Assembly (NCBI GenBank): GCA_963727235.1
Contig: CAVSFZ010000023.1
Coordinates: 1 to 64,000, forward strand
Source of the DNA: CAVPTL01 sp963727235
GTDB taxonomy: Bacteria; Actinomycetota; Thermoleophilia; Gaiellales; JAICJC01
Length of the DNA stretch: 64,000 nucleotides
Direction: 5' to 3'
The translations under genes and the position numbers were made by a program. The notes beneath the pieces were generated by a model. It searched no databases and had not been told where the DNA came from. It worked only from the letters and a program-made list of their open reading frames with translations. Below, one piece after another: positions 42,529 through 51,415 of this stretch. Position 1 is the stretch's first letter; every line of letters starts with the position of its first letter.

Positions 42529-45247
42529 CCCCCGTTTGCTGGAACACAACGGCGAGCTGATCGACCGCTCGCGCGAGATCGCGTTTTCGTGGCAGGGTGA
42601 GCCGTACACCGGCTATGCGGGCGACACGGTCGCCTCGGCGCTGTACGCCGCAGGTGTGCGGGTGTTCTCCCGCTCGTTCAAGTACCACCGCCCGCGCGGC
42701 CTGCTGTGCTGCAGCGGCCAATGCCCCAACTGCCTGGTGCAGGTGGATGGGGTGCCCACGGTGCGGGCCTGCATGACGCCGATCCGGGGCGGGATGCAGG
42801 TGCAGCACATCAACGCCTGGCCTTCGCTCGAGCGAGACGCGCTGCACGCATTGACCAAGGTCACCCCCGGTTTCGGCATGCAGGTCGGCTTCTACTACAA
42901 GACCTTCATCCGGCCACGGTGGGCGTGGAAGTACTACGAGAAGTTTCTCCGCACCGCCGCCGGCCTGGGCAAGCTCGACCCCGAGCATCGCCGCACCCGC
43001 CGGTTCGAGAAGGTGCACCGGCACGTGGACGTCCTGGTGATCGGCGGAGGCCCCGCCGGCCTCGAAGCCGCCATCGCCGCTGCCGGCGAAGGCCGCGATG
43101 TGGCGCTGGTGGACGAAGGCCTGGCTCTGGGCGGGCACCTCGCCTACTCCGGCCACAAGGCCGCCACGGCGGCTCAGGAACTGGCCGATCGCGCCCGGGA
43201 TCTGGGCGTCCACATCCTCCAGCCGGCCTACGCCGGAGGCATGTACGAAGGCAACCTCGTGCCCGTCTACCAGGGCGACACGATGCACCGCTTCCGCGCC
43301 GAGGAAGTGGTGCTGGCCAGCGGCACCATCGAGCAGCCGCTGGTGTTCGCCGGCAACGATCGGCCGGGCGTGATGCTGGGAAGCGCCGCCCGCCGCCTCG
43401 TGAACCAGTTCCGGATCCCGCCCGGCGAACAGGCGGTGGTGGTGTGCGCCGACGATGCCGGCATCGACGCCGCGCTGGATCTGGCTCACGCCGGGATGGT
43501 CGTCACGGCGGTGGCCGATACCCGCGCGGGCGCGCGCGATGAGCGCCTCGCCCAGGCCGGGATCGAGCATCTCACCGGGTTTGCGCCGGTGCGCACCAAA
43601 GGTCGCAAGTCGGTCACCGGCGTCGAGGTGGCCCGCGGCTCGGAGACGCGCAGCCTGAGCGGCGACGTGGTGCTGATGTCCGGAGGCCAGGTCGGCCAGC
43701 TGGGCTTCCTCACCCAGGCCGGCGGCACCATCCGGTACGACCGCGAGCAGCGGGTGTACGTCCCCGACCACGTCCCCAACGGCGTGCGCGTGGCGGTTGA
43801 GCCGGTGGGCTCGAGCGAAGCCATCCCGGCCAAGTGCGCAGACGCATCCGGCAAGCAGTTCGTGTGTTACTGCGAGGACGTGACCACCAAGGACGTGCAC
43901 CAGTCGATCGAGGAAGGTTTCGCGTCGCTGGAGCTCAGCAAGCGCTACACCACCGTCACCATGGGCCCCTGTCAGGGACGCATGTGCCACCGCAACTCGG
44001 GCCTGCTGATCGCCTCCGAGCTGGGGATCGATCCCGACGGCCAGCAGGCCGGTGTGACCACCGCCCGGCCGCCGCATCACCCGACCAGCTTCTCGCTGCT
44101 GGCCGGGCGCGGCTATGAGCCGGTCAAGCGCACCACCATGCACCACTGGCACGAGGAGCACGGCGGCCGGATGCTGTGGGCCGGCGACTGGAAGCGGCCC
44201 TACGACTACGGCTCACCGGACGACGAGACCGCGGCGGTGCACGACTCGCTGGGCCTGATCGACGTGTCCACCCTGGGCAAGCTGATCGTCCGCGGGCCCG
44301 ATGCTGCCGAGTTCCTGGAACGGCTCTACCCCAACCGGTTCGGCGACATGAAGCTGGCTCGGGTGCGATACGCGGTGGTCTGCGGCGACGACGGCTCGAT
44401 CATCGACGACGGCACCGTTGCCCGCCTGTCGGACACCGAGTACTACGTCACCACCACCTCGTCGGGAGCCGGCGGGATGGAGCAGTGGTTCACATGGTGG
44501 AACGCCGTGTGGAACATGGACGTGCAGGTGATCAACGTCACCAGCGCGATCGCTGCGGTCAACGTGGCCGGGCCCAACGCCCGCACCGCGCTGGGCAAGC
44601 TGACCCAGTTCGACCTCTCCAACGAGGCCTTCCCGTACCTGGGAGCCGGCCATGCCACCATCGCCGGAGTCCCCGGACTGGTGCTGCGGATCGGCTTCGT
44701 CGGTGAGCTCGGATACGAGATTCACTATCCCAGCGCTGCCGGCGAGTACCTGTGGGAACAGCTGATGGAGGCTGGTGCCGAGTTCTCGGTGAAGCCGTTC
44801 GGGCTCGAGCCCCAGCGCGTGCTGCGGCTGGAGAAGATGCACGTGATCGTCGGCCAGGACACCAACGCCGAGTCCAGCCCGCTGGAGGCGGCGATGCCGT
44901 GGATCGTGAAGCTGGACAAGGAGTCACCCTGGATCGGCCGCTACGCGCTGGAGTACTTCAAGCGCCGCGGAGACCGGTTCGCGCTGATCGGATTCACCGT
45001 CGACAACGGCAAGACCCCGGTCGAGGGAACCCAGGTGATCGGGCCGAACGGCCGGCCGATCGGCCGCATCACCAGCTCCCGCTTCTCCAAACGGCTGGGC
45101 AAGGCGATCGGAATCGCCTGGGTGCCGATCGACTTCGCCGAGGAGGGCAACGCGATCACCATCTCGGATCCCTCCGGGGCCAAGATCCCCGCGACCGTGA
45201 CGCACAAAGCGTTCTACGACCCCGACGGAGAGAAGCTGCGCTCATGA
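42521..45247 (+). CDS. soxA: Sarcosine oxidase alpha-type subunit with intact iron-sulfur ligands
   Basis: A 908-residue alpha subunit. The amino domain has C63 or C64, C68, C71 and C84 in the plant-ferredoxin spacing C-x4-C-x2-C-x12-C. A FAD domain follows (VLVIGGGPAGLEAA, G174-G179). A second cysteine set, C449-x-C451 and C484-x4-C489 (CYCEDVTTKDV, MGPCQGRMC), resembles a BFD-type [2Fe-2S] site. The carboxy third is a GcvT-like folate domain. As I recall them, classical SoxA proteins have lost these cysteines, so this enzyme may pass electrons through clusters. It would oxidise an N-methyl amine and form methylene-THF. Confidence 0.92.
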   Translation: MPNPRLLEHNGELIDRSREIAFSWQGEPYTGYAGDTVASALYAAGVRVFSRSFKYHRPRGLLCCSGQCPNCLVQVDGVPTVRACMTPIRGGMQVQHINAWPSLERDALHALTKVTPGFGMQVGFYYKTFIRPRWAWKYYEKFLRTAAGLGKLDPEHRRTRRFEKVHRHVDVLVIGGGPAGLEAAIAAAGEGRDVALVDEGLALGGHLAYSGHKAATAAQELADRARDLGVHILQPAYAGGMYEGNLVPVYQGDTMHRFRAEEVVLASGTIEQPLVFAGNDRPGVMLGSAARRLVNQFRIPPGEQAVVVCADDAGIDAALDLAHAGMVVTAVADTRAGARDERLAQAGIEHLTGFAPVRTKGRKSVTGVEVARGSETRSLSGDVVLMSGGQVGQLGFLTQAGGTIRYDREQRVYVPDHVPNGVRVAVEPVGSSEAIPAKCADASGKQFVCYCEDVTTKDVHQSIEEGFASLELSKRYTTVTMGPCQGRMCHRNSGLLIASELGIDPDGQQAGVTTARPPHHPTSFSLLAGRGYEPVKRTTMHHWHEEHGGRMLWAGDWKRPYDYGSPDDETAAVHDSLGLIDVSTLGKLIVRGPDAAEFLERLYPNRFGDMKLARVRYAVVCGDDGSIIDDGTVARLSDTEYYVTTTSSGAGGMEQWFTWWNAVWNMDVQVINVTSAIAAVNVAGPNARTALGKLTQFDLSNEAFPYLGAGHATIAGVPGLVLRIGFVGELGYEIHYPSAAGEYLWEQLMEAGAEFSVKPFGLEPQRVLRLEKMHVIVGQDTNAESSPLEAAMPWIVKLDKESPWIGRYALEYFKRRGDRFALIGFTVDNGKTPVEGTQVIGPNGRPIGRITSSRFSKRLGKAIGIAWVPIDFAEEGNAITISDPSGAKIPATVTHKAFYDPDGEKLRS

Positions 45248-45921
45248 CGGTTACCGACCCCTACGCATTCCTGTCGCCGGCCGCCGTGGCACCGTCGGGA
45301 TCGCATACACCCAGCCTGCGCACGCCCATGGAGCGGGCGCACATCAACGCCGGAGCGGCGCTCACCGACCACCAGGGCTGGCGGATCGCCACGTATCCGG
45401 CCGAGTCGGCCGAGCTGTGGATCGCCGATCGCTCGCATCTCGGCAAGCTCGACCTGCGCGGCACTGCCGAGCAGCTGGACACGCTCACCGGCGGGCTCGA
45501 GCCCGGCCACGCCCGTGACGACGGAGGCGTGTGGACGCTGCGGCTGACCGCGACCCACGGATACGTGATCTGCGGATTCGACCGTGTGGCCGAGCTGCGG
45601 GAGCGAATCGGAGCGGCCGGAATCGACATCACCTGCGCCATGGCGGCGGTCGAGATCGGCGGGGAGCAGTGGCGCGAGGTGTTCATGCGCTCGTCCGGCT
45701 CGGACGTGCGCGCGAGCAGGTTCCCACACAACCGCTGCGTCGCCGGATCGGTGATGCGCTGCCCGGCGCTGATCCTGAATGCCGGTGACCGGGTGTTGAT
45801 GCTGATCGGGTGGGAGTTCGGCGAGTACTTCTGGGAGGCCATCCTGGACGCCGGAGTCAACCTCGGCATCACCCCCATCAACCCACTTGGCAACCCGACC
45901 CAGCAGGAGGAGCAGGCATGA
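45244..45921 (+). CDS. soxG: Sarcosine oxidase gamma-type subunit
   Basis: A 225-residue gamma subunit with a GcvT-like fold. Readable parts are MERAHINAGAALTDHQGWRIA, LWIADRSHLGKLDLRG and SRFPHNRCVAG, and the end VNLGITPINPLGNPTQQEEQA. It is thought to shape the folate-side tunnel in the complex. Its ATG overlaps the soxA stop (ATGA), and its own stop overlaps the soxB start. Assignment rests on position and on the weak GcvT-like pattern. Confidence 0.85.
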   Translation: MTVTDPYAFLSPAAVAPSGSHTPSLRTPMERAHINAGAALTDHQGWRIATYPAESAELWIADRSHLGKLDLRGTAEQLDTLTGGLEPGHARDDGGVWTLRLTATHGYVICGFDRVAELRERIGAAGIDITCAMAAVEIGGEQWREVFMRSSGSDVRASRFPHNRCVAGSVMRCPALILNAGDRVLMLIGWEFGEYFWEAILDAGVNLGITPINPLGNPTQQEEQA

Positions 45922-47129
45922 TCGGGCTGCTCAAGAAGCACCGGTTCTTCAAGGCACACGAGCTCAAGTCGTCCTACGACGTGATCATCATCGGCGCCGG
46001 CGCGCACGGCCTCGCCACCGCCTACTACCTGGCCAAGAACCACGGCGTCAAGAACATCGCCGTGCTGGACAAGTCGTACATGGGCGCGGGTGGATCGGGC
46101 CGCAACACCACCATCATCCGCTCCAACTACCTCACACCCGAGGGGGCGCTGTTCTACGAGGCCAGCGTGAAGCTGTACGAGAACCTGTCCAAGGAACTCA
46201 ACTTCAACACCATGTTCTCCCAGCACGGCCACCTGACACTGGCGCACTCCGACCGCTCGGTCAACACCATGATGGAGCGGGCCGAGGTCAACCGGCTGGT
46301 GGGCGTCGACTCGCGGGTCGTGTATCCGGACGAGATCAAGGAGCTGTGCCCGCAGCTGGACACCACCGAGCACCCCACGTTCCCGATCCTGGCCGCGCTC
46401 TACCACCCGCCCGGCGGCATCATCCGCCACGACGCGGTGGTGTGGGGCTACGGTAAGGAGTCGGTGCGGATGGGCGTCGAGATCCACCCCTACACCGAGG
46501 TCACCGCCATCAACACCGCGGGCGGCAAAGTCACCGGGGTGGAGACCAATCGCGGCACCATCAACGCGGGCACGGTGATCTCGTGCACCGCAGGGTGGAG
46601 CAGCGGCATCTGCGACATGGTCAACATCCCGCTGCCGCTCACCACGCACATCCTCCAGGCCTGCGTGACCGAGCCGGTCAAACCGCTGCTGGACAAGATC
46701 ATCGTCTCCGGCACGCTGCACATCTACATCAGCCAGTCTGACCGCGGAGAGTTCGTGATGGGCTCGGAGATCGAGCCGTACTCGGGATACTCCACCAAGG
46801 GCACGTTCCGATTCATCGAGGATCTGGCGATGCACATGATCGAGCTCTTGCCGATGCTCGGCGAAGCCCGCATCCTGCGCCAGTGGACGGGGCTGTGCGA
46901 CGTCTCGCCCGACTACTCGCCGATCATGGGCGAGACCGAGGTGGACGGGTTCGTGGTCGACGCCGGCTGGGGCACGTACGGCTTCAAGGCCTCGCCGATC
47001 GTGGGCCACACCATCGCCGAGCTGGTTGCGTCGAAGAAGACGCCGCAGCTGATCGAGCCGTTCAAGCTGTCGCGGTTCTACGAGGACCGGCTGGTTTCTG
47101 AGCGCGGCGCCGCCGCGGTTTCACACTAG
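45918..47129 (+). CDS. soxB: Sarcosine oxidase beta-type subunit
   Basis: A 403-residue FAD/FMN subunit. The FAD motif YDVIIIGAGAHGLATAYYLAK lies near 20-40. H171 in PPGGIIRHDAVV is the expected covalent FMN attachment site. It carries the amine-oxidising active site. The order here is D-A-G-B, not the common B-D-A-G. ATG follows GGAGGAG. fhs and fchA follow at a short distance. Confidence 0.93.
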   Translation: MIGLLKKHRFFKAHELKSSYDVIIIGAGAHGLATAYYLAKNHGVKNIAVLDKSYMGAGGSGRNTTIIRSNYLTPEGALFYEASVKLYENLSKELNFNTMFSQHGHLTLAHSDRSVNTMMERAEVNRLVGVDSRVVYPDEIKELCPQLDTTEHPTFPILAALYHPPGGIIRHDAVVWGYGKESVRMGVEIHPYTEVTAINTAGGKVTGVETNRGTINAGTVISCTAGWSSGICDMVNIPLPLTTHILQACVTEPVKPLLDKIIVSGTLHIYISQSDRGEFVMGSEIEPYSGYSTKGTFRFIEDLAMHMIELLPMLGEARILRQWTGLCDVSPDYSPIMGETEVDGFVVDAGWGTYGFKASPIVGHTIAELVASKKTPQLIEPFKLSRFYEDRLVSERGAAAVSH

Positions 47130-47152
47130 ATTCGAACCAAGGGAGCACTTCG

Positions 47153-48826
47153 TTGAAGTCAAGCCTCGAGATTGCGCAGGAAGCGGTCCTCCGACCGATC
47201 ATGGATGTCGCCCTGGAGATGGGGCTCGAGGAAGACGAGGTCGATCTCTACGGCAAGTACAAGGCCAAGGTCAGCCTGAGCGCGATCGATCGGCTGCAGG
47301 ACGCTCCCGACGCAAAGATCGTGTGCGTCTCGGCGATCACGCCGACCAAGGCGGGCGAGGGCAAGACGACCACCTCGGTGTCGCTCACCCAGGGCCTGGG
47401 CGCGATCGGCAAGAAGCCGGTGCTGTGCCTGCGCGAGCCGTCGCTGGGGCCGATCTTCGGCATCAAGGGCGGCGCCGCCGGCGGCGGGCTCACCCAGGTC
47501 GTGCCGATGGAGGATCTCAACCTGCACTTCACCGGCGACTTCCACGCCGTGGCCGCAGCCAACAACATGCTGGCCGCGTTCGTTGATCGCCACATCTTCT
47601 ACGGCAACGAGTGCCGGATCGCGCCGCACGGCGTGTCCTGGCGGCGAGCGGTCGACATGAACGACCGCAACCTGCGAAACATCGTCACCGGCCTGGGCGG
47701 CCCCACCCATGGGATCCCCCGCGAAACCGGCTTCGACATCGTCGCCGCCTCCGAGATCATGGCGATCATGGGCATGGCCACCTCGCTGCAGGATCTGCGA
47801 CGGCGGGTGGGTGCGATCACCGTCGGGTACAACGTCGACGGGGCACCGGTCACAGCCGAGCAGATGGGCTGCGCGGGCGCGATGACGGTGCTGCTCAAGG
47901 ATGCGCTCAAGCCCAACCTGATTCAGACGCTGGAGGGCCAGCCGTGCTTCATGCACATCGGCCCGTTCGGGAACATCGCCCACGGCAACAGCTCGGTGAT
48001 CGCCGACCTGGCCGGTAGGAAGCTGGGTGACTACCTGATCACCGAGGCCGGCTTCGGCTCGGATCTGGGCATGGAGAAGTTCATGGACATCGTCTGCCGG
48101 GCGGGCGGGTTCGGCCCCAATGCTGTGGTGATCGTGGCCACGGCCAAGGCGCTCAAGCACCACGCCGGCATGACCGACCAGAACGCCTCGGCCGCAGACA
48201 ACCTGAAGGCGATCGAGGAGGGCTCCAAGAACTTGGAGCGCCATATCCTCAACGCCAAGGAGTTCGGCGTCCCGTGCGTGGTCGCAGCCAACCGTTTCCC
48301 CGGCGACACCGACGACGAGGTGGCGCTGGTGCAGAAGCTGGGCCTGGAGTACGGCGCCCATGCCGCGGTGCTGAACGAGGGCTTCACCAAAGGTGGAGCG
48401 GGTGCCGCCGAGATGGCCGAGGCCGTGGCCGACGCCGCCGATCAGCCCAACTCGTTCAACTTCATGTACGAGGACTCGGATCCGATCGACCAGAAGATCG
48501 AGAAGATCGCCAAGCGCATCTACCGAGCCGACGGGGTCGACTTCCTTCCGGCTGCGCGGCAGAAGATCGAGCAGTTCACCCGCGACGGACTCACGGGGCT
48601 CTCGATCTGCATGGCCAAGACCCACCTCTCGCTGTCCGCCGATGCCGCGCTGGCGAATGCACCCACGGGGTATCGGATTCCGGTGCGCGACATCCGGCCC
48701 TACACCGGCGCCGGGTTCCTGACGGCGCTGTGCGGCGACATCATGCAGATGCCCGGCCTGGGGGTGTCCCCGGCCGGCTTCAACGTCGACATCGATGAGA
48801 ATGGAAAAACAGTCGGACTCTTCTAG
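47153..48826 (+). CDS. fhs: Formate-tetrahydrofolate ligase
   Basis: A 557-residue enzyme that interconverts formate, ATP and THF with 10-formyl-THF. The P-loop TPTKAGEGKTTTSVSL lies near residue 65, and CLREPSLGPIFGIKGGAAGGG and LNLHFTGDFHAVAAANNMLAAF follow, typical of the family. TTG start with GGGAG ahead. It lies directly after the sarcosine oxidase operon, so it can convert formyl-THF to formate or feed the purine pathway. Overlaps fchA by 32 bases. Confidence 0.97.
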   Translation: MKSSLEIAQEAVLRPIMDVALEMGLEEDEVDLYGKYKAKVSLSAIDRLQDAPDAKIVCVSAITPTKAGEGKTTTSVSLTQGLGAIGKKPVLCLREPSLGPIFGIKGGAAGGGLTQVVPMEDLNLHFTGDFHAVAAANNMLAAFVDRHIFYGNECRIAPHGVSWRRAVDMNDRNLRNIVTGLGGPTHGIPRETGFDIVAASEIMAIMGMATSLQDLRRRVGAITVGYNVDGAPVTAEQMGCAGAMTVLLKDALKPNLIQTLEGQPCFMHIGPFGNIAHGNSSVIADLAGRKLGDYLITEAGFGSDLGMEKFMDIVCRAGGFGPNAVVIVATAKALKHHAGMTDQNASAADNLKAIEEGSKNLERHILNAKEFGVPCVVAANRFPGDTDDEVALVQKLGLEYGAHAAVLNEGFTKGGAGAAEMAEAVADAADQPNSFNFMYEDSDPIDQKIEKIAKRIYRADGVDFLPAARQKIEQFTRDGLTGLSICMAKTHLSLSADAALANAPTGYRIPVRDIRPYTGAGFLTALCGDIMQMPGLGVSPAGFNVDIDENGKTVGLF

Positions 48827-49418
48827 CAGCGACGATCCCTACCTGTCCTCGACCGTCGAGGAGTTCCTCGATTCGCTGGCCGGTCGCACCCCCGCCCCAG
48901 GCGGGGGTGGAGCGGCTGCTGTGACCTGTGCGATGGCCGCCGCGTTGGTTGAGATGGCGACCTCGTTCGGGTCGGCCCGCGGCCTGGAGCGCACGCACGA
49001 GCGCGCGCATCAGCTGCGGCTGACGGTGCAGCAGCTGGCCCACGCCGACGGCGAGGCCTACGGCGCGGTGATCGCGGCGTTACGCCTGCCGCTCGGCGAA
49101 GACCGCCAGCACCAGCTCGACGCCGCGGTGGCGGGGGCGATCGCATCGCCGATGGCGATACTCGAGATCGCGTCCGAGGTGGCCACGCTGGCCGCTGACG
49201 TGGCCGAGACCGGTAACCGCAACCTGGAGGGCGATGCGCTCACCGGCGCGCTGCTCGCCGAGGCCGCATCGCGCTCAGCCGCGACCCTCGCCCAGCTGAA
49301 CGTGACCATGCTCTCGCGCCACGCCATGATCGACGCCCACCTCGAGGATCTCCGACCCGCACTGGCCCGCGCCACCCGCGCTCGCGAGCGCGCGGTCAGC
49401 GCCTACGCAGCCATGTGA
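48795..49418 (+). CDS. fchA: Cyclodeaminase/cyclohydrolase-family protein (methenyl-THF cyclohydrolase)
   Basis: A 207-residue FTCD-C-like protein. The motifs TVEEFLDSLAGRTPAPGGGGAAAVTCAMAAALVEMA and GDALTGALLAEAA are typical. It would open 5,10-methenyl-THF to 10-formyl-THF, or act as formimino-THF cyclodeaminase. The large overlap with fhs suggests that the two are made together. No folD (methylene-THF dehydrogenase) is in the window. Its TGA lies in a palindromic repeat. Confidence 0.92.
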   Translation: MRMEKQSDSSSSDDPYLSSTVEEFLDSLAGRTPAPGGGGAAAVTCAMAAALVEMATSFGSARGLERTHERAHQLRLTVQQLAHADGEAYGAVIAALRLPLGEDRQHQLDAAVAGAIASPMAILEIASEVATLAADVAETGNRNLEGDALTGALLAEAASRSAATLAQLNVTMLSRHAMIDAHLEDLRPALARATRARERAVSAYAAM

Positions 49419-49447
49419 ATAAAAGGTGCCTGGCACCTTTTATTCAC
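49415..49447. repeat. Palindromic repeat copy 7 (AAAGG type, 33 bp)
   Basis: A perfect 33-bp palindrome with inner bases AA/TT. It supplies the fchA stop codon (TGA 49416-49418) and starts a tandem pair with copy 8, 26 bases further on. Confidence 0.9.
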
Positions 49448-49473
49448 ACCCCCCTCCAACGCGGTGCCGCCCG

Positions 49474-49504
49474 GTGAATAACGGTGCCTGGCACCGTTAT
49501 TCAC
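49474..49504. repeat. Palindromic repeat copy 8 (CGG type, 31 bp)
   Basis: A perfect 31-bp palindrome between fchA and purD, 45 bases before the purD start. It probably marks the border between the one-carbon and purine transcripts. Confidence 0.9.
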
Positions 49505-49549
49505 CATCACGGCGTCGCCCACATGGGGCGTCGATGTAGACTCGCAGCC

Positions 49550-50836
49550 ATGCGCGTTTTGGTGGTCGGATCTGGGGCACGCGAGCATGCGCTTGCCTGG
49601 AAACTGAGCTCGTCGCCCGAACTCACGTCGCTGCATGCCGCGCCGGGGAATCCCGGCATCGGCACTCTGGCTGAGCTTCACGACGTGGCCGTCACCGACC
49701 TCGAAGGTTTGACGTCGCTGGCCCAGCGAATCGAGGTCGACCTGGTGGTGGTCGGACCCGAGGTGCCGCTGGTCGCCGGACTCGTCGACCGGTTCACGGC
49801 CGCGGGCATCCCGGCCTTCGGCCCGGATATGGCCGCGGCCGAACTGGAGGGCTCCAAGGCGTTTTCAAAGCAGCTGATGTCCGACATCGGCGTGCCCACC
49901 GCGCGCTACTCGGTGTGCGACACGATGGCCGCGGTCGAGGCCGCCATCGCCGAGTCGGACGGCCAGGTTGTGATCAAGGCCGACGGGCTGGCCGCCGGCA
50001 AGGGCGTGGTCGTGTGCTCGTCTGCGCGTGAGGCCAACGCCGCCGCGCGCGCGTGCCTGGTTAACGGGCGCTTCGGTACCGCCGGCGGCCGGGTGGTGGT
50101 GGAGGAGCGGATGTGGGGGCCCGAGATCTCATTGCTGGCGCTGTGCGACGGCGAGCGGGTGCTGCCGCTGGCACCGGCCCGCGACTTCAAGCCCGCCTAC
50201 GACAACGACGAGGGGCCGAACACCGGCGGGATGGGCTGCATCTCGCCCCTGCCGGATGTCGACGCGGAGTTGATCGAGCAGATCCTGGCCACCGTGCACC
50301 GGCCGGTGGTGTACGAGATGGCCCGCCGCGGAAAGCCGTTCCGCGGCTGTCTCTACGCCGGGCTGATGCTGACCGCAGACGGCCCCCGCGTGATCGAGTT
50401 CAACGCCCGCTTCGGCGATCCCGAGGCCCAGGTGATCCTGCCGCGGCTGGACGGTGACCTGCTGCCTGCGCTGCACGCCTCAGCCACCGGCTCGCTCGAG
50501 CACACAACCTTGGCGGCCGCCGACAACGCCTGCGTGACGGTCGTGATGGCAGCCCGCGGATATCCGGACGCGCCCGAGGCGGGTGCTGTGATCGACGGCA
50601 TCGACGACGCCGAGACGATCGAGGGCGTGCAGGTATTCCACGCCGGCACTGCGATCCGCGACGGCGCCCTGGTCGCCGCCGGCGGCCGGATTCTGAACGT
50701 GACCGCGCTCGCACCCGATCTCGCCGCCGCCCGCGAACGCGCATATGCGGCGGTCGATCGGATCACGATCGCGGGATCTCACCATCGAAGCGACATAGGA
50801 GCCGAAGCAGTGGCAAAGGAACACAACCATGTCTGA
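49550..50836 (+). CDS. purD: Phosphoribosylamine-glycine ligase
   Basis: A 428-residue ATP-grasp enzyme that joins phosphoribosylamine and glycine to GAR, the second step of purine synthesis. It begins RVLVVGSGAREHALAWKL, with the ATP-grasp parts VIKADGLAAGKGVVV, EERMWGPEISLLALCDG and IEFNARFGDPEAQVILPRL. The ATG at 49550 fits the family start. First gene of the purine cluster; its 3' end overlaps purE by eight bases. Confidence 0.97.
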   Translation: MRVLVVGSGAREHALAWKLSSSPELTSLHAAPGNPGIGTLAELHDVAVTDLEGLTSLAQRIEVDLVVVGPEVPLVAGLVDRFTAAGIPAFGPDMAAAELEGSKAFSKQLMSDIGVPTARYSVCDTMAAVEAAIAESDGQVVIKADGLAAGKGVVVCSSAREANAAARACLVNGRFGTAGGRVVVEERMWGPEISLLALCDGERVLPLAPARDFKPAYDNDEGPNTGGMGCISPLPDVDAELIEQILATVHRPVVYEMARRGKPFRGCLYAGLMLTADGPRVIEFNARFGDPEAQVILPRLDGDLLPALHASATGSLEHTTLAAADNACVTVVMAARGYPDAPEAGAVIDGIDDAETIEGVQVFHAGTAIRDGALVAAGGRILNVTALAPDLAAARERAYAAVDRITIAGSHHRSDIGAEAVAKEHNHV

Positions 50837-51308
50837 TCCTGCACCAATGGCCGAAGTCAAACACCTCTGGGATCAGCTCGAAGGAGACGGGCCGCAGGTG
50901 GGCATTCTGATGGGCTCGGAGTCCGACAAGGAGGTGATGCAGAAGGCGGCCGATGAGCTGCTGGAGCGGGGCATCACCTTCGAGATGAACGTCATCTCCG
51001 CCCACCGCAACCCTCACGCAGTCGCCGACTACGCCACCGGCGCCGCGCTGCGCGGAATGCGGGTGCTGATCGCGGGGGCCGGCAAGGCAGCGGCGCTCCC
51101 GGGAGTGGTCGCGGCCTACAGCGACCTGCCGGTGATCGGCGTGCCGATCAAGACATCCGATCTGGGCGGCATGGACTCGCTGCTGTCGATCGTGCAGATG
51201 CCGCCCGGCGTGCCGGTGGCGTGCATGGCGATCAACGGCGCCCGCAACGCCGCCATCTTCGCCGCCAAGATCATCGCCCAGGGAGCGCAGCCACCTCCCA
51301 GCGAATAG
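50829..51308 (+). CDS. purE: N5-carboxyaminoimidazole ribonucleotide mutase
   Basis: A 159-residue PurE. GILMGSESDKEVMQKAADEL, ISAHRNPHAVADYA and GGMDSLLSIVQMPPGVPV match class I. The loop normally written AGAGGAAHLPG reads AGAGKAAALPG, replacing the histidine. Class I PurE usually works with PurK (AIR carboxylase ATPase), which is not in this window. Overlaps purD at its start; a repeat copy follows its stop. Confidence 0.93.
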   Translation: MSDPAPMAEVKHLWDQLEGDGPQVGILMGSESDKEVMQKAADELLERGITFEMNVISAHRNPHAVADYATGAALRGMRVLIAGAGKAAALPGVVAAYSDLPVIGVPIKTSDLGGMDSLLSIVQMPPGVPVACMAINGARNAAIFAAKIIAQGAQPPPSE

Positions 51309-51310
51309 CC

Positions 51311-51341
51311 GTGAACAACGGTGCCTGGCACCGCTATTCAC
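51311..51341. repeat. Palindromic repeat copy 9 (CGG type, degenerate)
   Basis: A 31-bp copy with two positions where the arms no longer pair (left arm GTGAACAACGG, right arm CCGCTATTCAC). It lies between purE and purB, two bases past the purE stop. It is the only clearly decayed copy. Confidence 0.85.
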
Positions 51342-51415
51342 CGGGAGGCTCCGGGAGGTGCGGTTGATAAACTTCGTGACGTTCCGATGACTCGTCGAAA
51401 GGCAGCGACGCCGGC

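Noticed and set aside
42518..44161. Minus-strand frame of 547 codons opposite soxA
   Set aside because: soxA has full FAD, cluster and GcvT motifs; the antisense frame shows none.
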